From an uncultured Chlamydiae bacterium (lineage in GTDB: Bacteria; Chlamydiota; Chlamydiia; Chlamydiales; SM23-39), in the NCBI GenBank assembly GCA_903864395.1, contig CAIPFQ010000085.1, positions 1-6,079 of the forward strand: 6,079 nucleotides of DNA, written 5' to 3'. Numbering within the stretch: position 1 is the stretch's first letter; every line of letters begins with the position of its first letter. Positions 1 through 4,960 of the stretch are shown piece by piece. The translations under genes were made by a program, and so were the position numbers. Below the pieces are notes generated by a model. The model worked only from the letters and a program-made list of their open reading frames with translations, ran no database searches and had not been told where the DNA came from.

Positions 1-932
1 GCAGGAAATTTTGATTGATGAGCCAAAACCTTCATTTTGTTTCGAAATTTTGTCTCTGCCTTGCTTTGGCTGGGGAAATGGATGCCGTAATGGATGTAAA
101 AAGGAGAGGGGATCCGGTAGGAGGGGTTTAAAAAATCGCCAATCAGTTCGCCCATGGAGTGGAGATTCCACTGATCGGGCAGGTCGATCACTTCGTATGA
201 TTTCATTCGCGCCCTTTTGTCTCCATGAAAAAGAAGGCCGTCTGCCTCGATTTCCAGAGCGGAGCCTGGAAGACAAATTTGTTTCGCAATCCAATTTTGC
301 GTGTCCCACGGCCTTGCGCTCAGCTCTGTGGAAGGGTCGAAGTTGAGGATCCCTGAGAGAAAAGCGATGAGAGGCTCTGGGTCCATTTCTATGGGAGAGC
401 TGATGCGGGCAAACGTTTCCATCGCCTTTTTCTTTTTATCTACAAGGCGCGCAAGACACTCTGCAACATCGTGTTTTTTTGGTTTGGGGAGACTAAAGGA
501 AAGAATGCAGCGAAAAATCCGGGGAGGGACATCGCCGCTGAGCGACTCTGTTTCCAAAAACATTTTCTTTTTTTTCGCCGCCTTGGCGAACAGGGCTCCC
601 ATTTTTTCTCGAGGCGCGCTCCATGTTTTAAGAAAGTTTGCAATTCTGTGGTCGGCAAACATCATAGTTTGGACGTTTGCGCCCTCTTCTCCAATCTCTC
701 GGATGAGGGTTGAAATCTCTTTTTGCGCTTCAAGCGAGGCGCTGAGGAGAGGAACAATTTCGAGGACAAACCCAAAACTGTTTTGATTTTCGTAAATTTT
801 ATGCTCTGGGTCGTAAATGCGATAGGGGAGCTGGTCGCTTAAAAAATCGAGATCGTCTCCCATTTGATCAAAAGAGGTATTTTCTCCGAGCCCGTTTGCG
901 ATCTTTTGAGCGAACTTTCGCAGAAAGTTCAT
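1..932 (-). CDS. traC: TraC, F-type T4SS assembly ATPase (VirB4 family), N-terminal part, runs off left edge
   Basis: The frame stays open from an ATG at 932 down to base 3, giving 310 residues with no stop; the gene continues beyond the window. TraC is the cytoplasmic, membrane-associated VirB4-type ATPase that powers pilus assembly in F-like systems. What I see is the TraC N-terminal domain: LPYRIYDP at residues 35-42, followed by an NSFGFVLEIVPL segment at 51-62, and further along a family-like stretch with DLPDQWNLHSMGELIGDFL (250-268) and PFYIHYGIHFPSQ (277-289), all characteristic of TraC_F_IV proteins. The family is usually about 800 residues or more, so the Walker A and B motifs must lie off the left edge and cannot be checked here. 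The start overlaps the traV stop by four bases (ATGA) and has a GAGGTG ribosome binding site seven bases upstream. The gene is therefore translationally coupled to traV. No frameshift is visible in the part present. Confidence 0.92.
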   Translation of the reverse strand, partial: MNFLRKFAQKIANGLGENTSFDQMGDDLDFLSDQLPYRIYDPEHKIYENQNSFGFVLEIVPLLSASLEAQKEISTLIREIGEEGANVQTMMFADHRIANFLKTWSAPREKMGALFAKAAKKKKMFLETESLSGDVPPRIFRCILSFSLPKPKKHDVAECLARLVDKKKKAMETFARISSPIEMDPEPLIAFLSGILNFDPSTELSARPWDTQNWIAKQICLPGSALEIEADGLLFHGDKRARMKSYEVIDLPDQWNLHSMGELIGDFLNPSYRIPSPFYIHYGIHFPSQSKAETKFRNKMKVLAHQSKFP

Positions 933-1231
933 GGGGACACCTCGACGAGAACTTTGTCTCCCGATCGGTCTTTGAGCAAATAGAGTTTTTTCGATGTGGA
1001 AACATCTTCTGCTTGTTTCCTCTTCTGTTTTTCTTCTGCTTTTAATCGACGTGCCTCTTGCTTTGTAGAGGCAAAAAGATCTTCTTCCGTCTCTTTTTCG
1101 ACGATCAAGCTCAACACTTCATGGACGGGCTGGCAGCCAACGCCTTTGCCTGGAGGGCAATCGAATTGCGAATTATACATATTGCAAGAGTGGCAAAGGA
1201 TGCCTAAAGAGATGAAAAGAAAATATTTCAT
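929..1231 (-). CDS. traV: TraV, short outer-membrane lipoprotein of the F-type T4SS core (VirB7-like)
   Basis: This 100-residue protein has a hydrophobic N-terminus followed by cysteines at 13 and 16, and then the diagnostic TraV block FDCPPGKGVGCQPVHEV (23-39) with Cys25 and Cys33. TraV is the outer-membrane lipoprotein that, with TraK and TraB, forms the envelope-spanning core channel. The lipidation site is imperfect: Cys16 preceded by C-H-S is the best candidate but lacks the usual Leu at -3. Residues 45-75 are highly charged (Glu/Lys/Arg-rich) and probably helical. The C-terminus ends soon after a short KKLYLLKDRSGDKVLVEV segment. F TraV is about 170 residues, so this version is compact; nothing suggests a frameshift because the stop overlaps the traC start normally. 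The start overlaps the upstream Dsb-like stop by four bases, with GAGG a few bases before the ATG. Confidence 0.85.
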   Translation of the reverse strand: MKYFLFISLGILCHSCNMYNSQFDCPPGKGVGCQPVHEVLSLIVEKETEEDLFASTKQEARRLKAEEKQKRKQAEDVSTSKKLYLLKDRSGDKVLVEVSP

Positions 1232-1803
1232 GGGAGCCTCGAAAGATGCGCCTGCACAAAGGCTGCATTGGGGGTTTCTGTGTATAATATTTCGTCGATC
1301 TCAATCGACGGGAGAGTTGTGACGACATCTTCTTGCGTGAGAAAGAAAAAAGCGTCTTGAAAGGCTTTTGTCTCTTCAAGAAAGGCGATATTTTTCAAAT
1401 CGGGCATCGGAGACTCTAAAATGCGCATTGCCTCCTGTATGAGATCTGCCTTTTGATCATACGTCTTGAGTTTCGGTAAATTTTTCATGAGCGCTTCAAA
1501 GAAAGGAATTTTTTTTTCTTCGGGAAGGGAGCTGAGGCAATGGATGAGCTGAAGCGTCAGAAGATCCGCAGGGTCTGGATGAAAAATCCAGGCGATGTTT
1601 TCTGTGTCGATAAATTCTTCTTTAAGGGTGGGGAACTTTTGATTGAAGTGGTCTATGCACTTTGGACAGCTCAGAGAAAAATATTCCACAAAACAAGGCT
1701 TTGTCTCAGCTCTGCCGTAGCAAATCTGATACTTTGGGTCGAGTTTTTCAAATCCAAAAAGAGAAGGAATCAGCCCTACAAAACAACACACAAAACTACG
1801 CAT
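1228..1803 (-). CDS. Dsb-like periplasmic thiol:disulfide oxidoreductase (thioredoxin fold, CXXC)
   Basis: This 191-residue protein starts with a hydrophobic stretch (about 3-18) that looks like a signal peptide. It then shows FVEYFSLSCPKC, with the active-site CXXC at Cys46-Pro-Lys-Cys49, in the beta-strand/helix context typical of DsbA/Thioredoxin_4 proteins. A TTLPSIEID segment near residues 162-170 offers the cis-proline (Pro165) expected opposite the CXXC. The middle part is helical, as in the DsbA insertion. Its likely role is to form or correct disulfides in exported Tra proteins in the periplasm. F-like operons often encode such an enzyme (DsbC or TrbB types), though the position between traB and traV differs from F. 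It lacks an obvious separate dimerisation domain, so it looks more like DsbA than a classical DsbC. The start lies inside the last codons of traB (8-base overlap) with AAGG upstream, and its stop overlaps traV. Substrate and direction of the reaction are inferred. Confidence 0.8.
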   Translation of the reverse strand: MRSFVCCFVGLIPSLFGFEKLDPKYQICYGRAETKPCFVEYFSLSCPKCIDHFNQKFPTLKEEFIDTENIAWIFHPDPADLLTLQLIHCLSSLPEEKKIPFFEALMKNLPKLKTYDQKADLIQEAMRILESPMPDLKNIAFLEETKAFQDAFFFLTQEDVVTTLPSIEIDEILYTETPNAAFVQAHLSRLP

Positions 1804-2935
1804 CGATTTGCCTTTTCGCCGCCCGTTCCATATCGAATTTTTTCTTCAGGTTTTTTTCTCCAATTTTCACTGTTTTGGTGAAAATGACATCGACGACTCT
1901 TCCTGCTGCGATCTGAATCGCAGGCTGCAACTGCTCGGCTCTTTTGATGTAGTAATCGGTCATCTTATTAAGGGCTGTCGTGCTTCCTTGCACAGGGCCA
2001 TAGCGAAGGCCTTCGAGGCCGGGGACTTTTTCCGCCATATGCTCAAACGCTTTGGTGTGGAGCGCGGCTTCTGCCCCTTGGGAGGCGCCTTGAAGAAATG
2101 CAGCGAAAGCGGCGCGTAAAACGATTTGTCCTGAGCGATCGACGACGACCCCGCGCATTCCCTCTCTTCCGTCTTCCCCAGAAATGTAGGCAGAGAGCTC
2201 GGTTTCGCTAAAGGAGCCGCCTCTTTCGACAAGAGACATTCTTTCGGCGCGGATATAGACGCGCTCGCTTGAAATATCGCCGATGGCGCTTCCGATAATG
2301 ACGCTGCCTTTGAGCGGCACGCGGACATTGCGCGGCAGATGGCCGTTGTCGAGGGGGCGCAGCAAGACCATGTTAGGGCCTGTGGGTTTTTGGACGGCGA
2401 CACTGCAGTCAGCCCCTGAGACGAGAACGGCTTTTACGACGGTCCCGGCAGGAATCTCAAAGGAGACATGCTTTCCCTCTTTTTTTTCTTCCCCGCCCCA
2501 GGCTTTGAGTTGTTTCGGGGGGAGTTTTTTTGTTTCTAGAGCTGTTGCGTTTTTTGAGGGTTGCAGTTTTTCTTCCAAGCTCTTGATTTGATTGGAAAGA
2601 GCGAGGGCTTCTTCGGCAAAACTATTTTGAAGGGCTTCCGCCTCCGCGCTCTCTTCATGGAGGCCTTGGAGAGACTCTTCGAGAAGGGCAAGCCTTTCTG
2701 CTAAAGTGTCTCCCAGTTTTTCAAGGGTGGCGATGCGGACAACTTCTGGGTCCATTTTTTCTGCAATGCCTTGAAAAGAGCTCTCAGAGGATTCTTTAGC
2801 TTCCGTGGCTTTACCCTCTTCCTCGTCAGATAAGAAGGAGAGAAGAAGAGCCGCGAGCCCAAAGCATCCGAAGAGAGCGAGGAAAAGCATTTTTTTTTGC
2901 TTGGCGCCGATGCCTTTCGAAGAGATTTTTTTCAT
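1796..2935 (-). CDS. traB: TraB, F-type T4SS core scaffold protein (VirB10/TrbI family)
   Basis: TraB spans from the inner membrane to the outer-membrane core and is the VirB10-type scaffold of the transfer channel. This 379-residue copy has a Lys-rich cytoplasmic N-terminus and a single membrane helix at about 16-36. An acidic, Glu/Leu-rich coiled coil follows at about 64-125, then a linker, then the C-terminal beta-barrel domain from about 158. Family-typical stretches are IPAGTVVKAVLVSGADC (161-177), the LLRPLDNGHLPRN region near 191-203, GQIVLRAAFAAFLQGASQG (269-287, the likely outer-membrane antenna segment) and the YGPVQGSTTALNKMTDYYIK block at 312-331. It is shorter than F TraB (about 475 residues), mainly in the periplasmic linker, and ends in a basic tail of about 20 residues. 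The start overlaps the traK stop by four bases, and GGAG lies seven bases before the ATG. Nine consecutive A bases precede Met16. Confidence 0.92.
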   Translation of the reverse strand: MKKISSKGIGAKQKKMLFLALFGCFGLAALLLSFLSDEEEGKATEAKESSESSFQGIAEKMDPEVVRIATLEKLGDTLAERLALLEESLQGLHEESAEAEALQNSFAEEALALSNQIKSLEEKLQPSKNATALETKKLPPKQLKAWGGEEKKEGKHVSFEIPAGTVVKAVLVSGADCSVAVQKPTGPNMVLLRPLDNGHLPRNVRVPLKGSVIIGSAIGDISSERVYIRAERMSLVERGGSFSETELSAYISGEDGREGMRGVVVDRSGQIVLRAAFAAFLQGASQGAEAALHTKAFEHMAEKVPGLEGLRYGPVQGSTTALNKMTDYYIKRAEQLQPAIQIAAGRVVDVIFTKTVKIGEKNLKKKFDMERAAKRQIDA

Positions 2936-3606
2936 AAGGGCGCTCCATCTTTAGGATGCCCGACCAAAAGAGTGCTCTCTTCTTGCGCGCCTATTTCTCG
3001 CGCTGTGAGGAACGCCCATGCGCCACTTTCTTTTTTAAACGCGTCTGGAGAGAGGACAATCGGTTCTGTTCCGTGATTGATAATGCGGTATGCTGTGATG
3101 ATTTCAAAAGGGCCTTCAAGGACTTGGGTAGGGACGGCCTCTAGAGGGGACGGGAGATCGAGAGAGCTTTCTTTGGAAAGCTGCCCAAACCCAAAGGGAA
3201 TCTGGTGGTCTAAGATTGTGTTAAGTGTCGCGATGGTGGCGCTGAAAGAGGTTTCTGTTTTGGGCAGAAACTCTGTGTCTTTTTCTTGGAGGATCAGGGA
3301 TTCTGAGGGGCCCTCTCGTGTGGTGATGAGGAGATCTTGGACAAGCCCTGTACTGGTGATCACGGAGAGCGTGGCGGGCGTTTCTGTAATTTCGCTCAAG
3401 ACATTGACAAAGGCATTGCCTGTAATGGGATCGATTTGGATGGAAAAAAGGGCGCTGTCCCCAAATATTTTTTCCACGGCGCCCTCTTCGATGGCGATCC
3501 GGTTATGGGAGGCTGTTGAAAAAATAGCGGAGATGGGTTTTTGTCCATCGATGGGCTCTACCAGAGAGCCGAAGAGAGTAGCGGCAAAAGGGAGATAAAA
3601 ATACAT
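2932..3606 (-). CDS. traK: TraK, F-type T4SS periplasmic/outer-membrane core protein (VirB9/secretin-like)
   Basis: TraK binds TraB and TraV and forms part of the outer-membrane core complex, the equivalent of VirB9. This copy has 224 residues, close to the usual 230-250. A hydrophobic N-terminus (about 2-15) serves as a signal peptide. Family signatures are SHNRIAIEEGAVEKIFGD (33-50), then a strand-rich domain with ITGNAFVNVL (61-70) and the segment around residues 80-95 (SVITSTGLVQDLLITT), typical of TraK proteins. The C-terminal half contains GPFEIITAYRIINHG (165-179) and ends in LLVGHPKDGAPL. There are no cysteines, so it is not a Dsb substrate. The start follows the traE stop after three bases; an AGAGG site lies inside the last codons of traE. 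The end overlaps traB in an ATGA. Confidence 0.88.
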   Translation of the reverse strand: MYFYLPFAATLFGSLVEPIDGQKPISAIFSTASHNRIAIEEGAVEKIFGDSALFSIQIDPITGNAFVNVLSEITETPATLSVITSTGLVQDLLITTREGPSESLILQEKDTEFLPKTETSFSATIATLNTILDHQIPFGFGQLSKESSLDLPSPLEAVPTQVLEGPFEIITAYRIINHGTEPIVLSPDAFKKESGAWAFLTAREIGAQEESTLLVGHPKDGAPL

Positions 3607-3609
3607 GAG

Positions 3610-4173
3610 TTAAGCCTCTTCTTTTTTTAAGGATGTGAGGAGAAGTTTTCCCTGTTCGCAAGAAAAGCGGAGGGTGTATCGTTTTTTTGATTTTTGAGAG
3701 ATGGACGATTCTTTTCCATTTTTGCCAATGATCGCTAAAAACTCGCCCTCTGCGATGAAGGTGCATTCTTTTTCACGCGCCTCGCTTCTGTCGAGAACGA
3801 AATAGAACGATTGATTGCCTCGCAAAATACTCTCTTGCTCTTGGAGCAAAAGTTTTCGAATTTCATGATAGGATTTTGGATGCACGTATTGGAGGATAAT
3901 GGCGTTTCTTTTTTCAACATCGGCGGGGCTGCGGTTCAGGAGAAGGTCAGATAGAAAAACGCCCATTTTTTCAATGTAGCCGCTGGAGGCTCTGTTTTCT
4001 TCGATCCAAAAGCTAGCTCCGCTTGTGGGGACGATAAGAATTCTTTCTTTTTTCATGCAAAGAAGGATGGTGAGGAGGATGACGGCGCACGCCTGAAGGA
4101 GGGAAAAAAGGAGGAATGTATTTCTTTGCCCAGCAATTTTTGCAATGTTGGATTGAAAGGTATTGTGATCCAT
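3610..4173 (-). CDS. traE: TraE, F-type T4SS inner-membrane pilus assembly protein
   Basis: TraE is a VirB5/VirB8-like inner-membrane protein needed for F-pilus assembly. The 187-residue product has one membrane helix at about 20-39, followed by the family-typical ERILIVPTSGASFWIEE (43-59), SGYIEKMGVFLSDLLLNRSP (64-83) and AIILQYVHP (91-99), and a C-terminal domain ending in YTLRFSCEQGKLLLTSL (166-182). I chose the ATG at 4173, which shares one base with the traL stop (TAATG), as expected for coupled translation. An in-frame TTG at 4185 would add four residues but has no ribosome binding site. The ATG itself has only a weak GGG upstream, so expression probably relies on traL translation. Two cysteines, Cys137 and Cys172, lie in the predicted periplasmic domain and could pair. 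Confidence 0.9.
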   Translation of the reverse strand: MDHNTFQSNIAKIAGQRNTFLLFSLLQACAVILLTILLCMKKERILIVPTSGASFWIEENRASSGYIEKMGVFLSDLLLNRSPADVEKRNAIILQYVHPKSYHEIRKLLLQEQESILRGNQSFYFVLDRSEAREKECTFIAEGEFLAIIGKNGKESSISQKSKKRYTLRFSCEQGKLLLTSLKKEEA

Positions 4174-4466
4174 TATTTGACCCAAAGTCTTTTGTGTGAA
4201 GGAGGAAAGTTTGTTTTTAGCGCCTGATTAAAGGTGTTTGTCGGAAAAGACCAGTAGGCGTAGCGGATTGCGGTAAATTTTGGAAATTTTTTAAGAATTT
4301 TTTTCATTGCGATCACAAGGATGGAGCCGATAGCTGGCACAATGAAAAGACTATCGAATAGAGCGCCTATAAAAAAAGGCGTTACATGGGCTATGAGGTC
4401 GTTCATTGAAAACGACAAAAAATGCACGGGCGCATCGAGTCTTTTGAGAAGGGCTTGTGGCTGCAT
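4173..4466 (-). CDS. traL: TraL, F-type T4SS small inner-membrane protein (VirB3-like)
   Basis: TraL is a small inner-membrane protein of F-type systems, related in role to VirB3, required for pilus tip assembly and association of TraC with the membrane. This copy has 97 residues, the normal size. It begins with a KRLDAPVHFL segment (8-17) typical of the family. One or two hydrophobic helices follow between about 27 and 53 (PFFIGALFDSLFIVPAIGSI), then a basic stretch. The conserved TraL C-terminus is clear: AYWSFPTN (70-77) and FPPSHKRLW (87-95). The start lies six bases after the traA stop, with AAGG a few bases before the ATG. The stop TAA shares its last base with the traE ATG. Confidence 0.9.
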   Translation of the reverse strand: MQPQALLKRLDAPVHFLSFSMNDLIAHVTPFFIGALFDSLFIVPAIGSILVIAMKKILKKFPKFTAIRYAYWSFPTNTFNQALKTNFPPSHKRLWVK

Positions 4467-4472
4467 AAAACC

Positions 4473-4796
4473 TTATCCGACCTTTGAGATCCACTCGACA
4501 ATTTTTGGCAGATAACAGACCGCGAGGCCAAGGCCGCCGTAAATCAAGAGCGGACGGATTGAGCCAGACATAAACGCTTGGAAAAGTCCTGCGCCCATGC
4601 CGAGGGTGAGAGCGACGCGCCGGATGGTAGAGCCAAAAAGAAAGTTCGATATGTTGCTTGAGATCGCGTCAATTTCTTGGGCAGATTTCGCGCTCTGGTC
4701 ATCGCAGTAGCCGACTTGTTGAAAAAGCATTAAAAGAGCAAGGGCTCCGATACGAAGAGTATTTTTATTTTGTAGCACAGATATTTTTTTTTGCAT
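4473..4796 (-). CDS. traA: TraA-like F-type pilin precursor
   Basis: This is probably the pilin subunit polymerised into the conjugative pilus. The 107-residue product has a basic N-terminus and a hydrophobic leader (about 15-28), with probable cleavage near Gly29-Cys31. The short polar segment is followed by two hydrophobic helices (about 59-78 and 83-101) separated by a tight SGSIRP turn, the pattern of TraA/VirB2/TrbC pilins. The mature protein would have about 76 residues, close to the F pilin's 70. Its position directly before traL, as in F, supports the call; sequence similarity alone is not strong. I chose the ATG at 4796 because an AGGGAG site lies eight bases upstream. A longer in-frame reading from 4985 would overlap the ATPase gene and put a long polar stretch before the leader. 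Codons 2-5 contain nine A bases in a row. Cys31 and Cys94 are unusual for a pilin. Confidence 0.72.
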   Translation of the reverse strand: MQKKISVLQNKNTLRIGALALLMLFQQVGYCDDQSAKSAQEIDAISSNISNFLFGSTIRRVALTLGMGAGLFQAFMSGSIRPLLIYGGLGLAVCYLPKIVEWISKVG

Positions 4797-4804
4797 GAAG
4801 AAAG

Positions 4805-4810
4805 CTCCCT
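4805..4810 (-). promoter_or_regulatory. Ribosome binding site of traA
   Basis: AGGGAG on the minus strand, eight bases before the ATG at 4796. It is the strongest such site in the region and decides the pilin start against the longer in-frame alternative from 4985. Confidence 0.65.
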
Positions 4811-4841
4811 GAGTTGGTTTTTTTGCAAAACAATAGAAGTG

Positions 4842-4871
4842 ATCTTTGCACATTCTTTGCAATTCAGTCAA
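4842..4871 (-). promoter_or_regulatory. Candidate sigma-70-type promoter of the tra operon
   Basis: The gap of 164 bases between the ATPase stop and traA is the only place in the window where a promoter for the tra genes would fit. On the minus strand it holds TTGACT (4866-4871), a good -35 match. With an 18-base spacer this is followed by AAAGAT (4842-4847), a poor -10 match with three of six consensus bases. Transcription would start near 4835, giving a leader of roughly 40 bases before the traA ATG. The weak -10 suggests either activator dependence or that the real promoter lies elsewhere. Confidence 0.3.
4843..4860 (-). repeat. Direct repeat GCAAAGA x2, 11-base period, in the candidate promoter
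   Basis: On the minus strand GCAAAGA occurs at 4854-4860 and again at 4843-4849, one helical turn apart, between the candidate -35 and -10 and overlapping the -10. This spacing would suit a regulator binding one face of the DNA, but two 7-base copies in AT-rich DNA can also arise by chance. Confidence 0.3.
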
Positions 4872-4960
4872 TAGGGAAAAAGAAATTGAGCGGAAATGAG
4901 AGGGATTTGCGTGGGCAATGTGATCAAAGCTTTTTGTCGAGCCAGATAACTGATTGGTTT

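Noticed and set aside
158..190. Two adjacent 6-bp hairpins (AGTGGA/TCCACT at 158-172 and TGATCG/CGATCA at 172-190)
   Set aside because: They fall within conserved traC coding sequence (around the DLPDQW region), are short, and nothing around them suggests an RNA element or a recombination site.
301..786. Plus-strand open frame of 161 codons
   Set aside because: It lies wholly opposite traC, whose minus-strand translation matches the TraC N-terminal domain. The plus-strand product has no recognisable features.
2283..2591. Plus-strand open frame opposite traB, and similar frames opposite traK, traL and the ATPase
   Set aside because: They are shadows caused by the composition of the minus-strand genes and have no ribosome binding sites or family features.
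4174..4185. TTG start for traE giving four extra residues
   Set aside because: There is no ribosome binding site before it, and the ATG at 4173 forms a TAATG junction with the traL stop, matching the coupling seen elsewhere in the operon.
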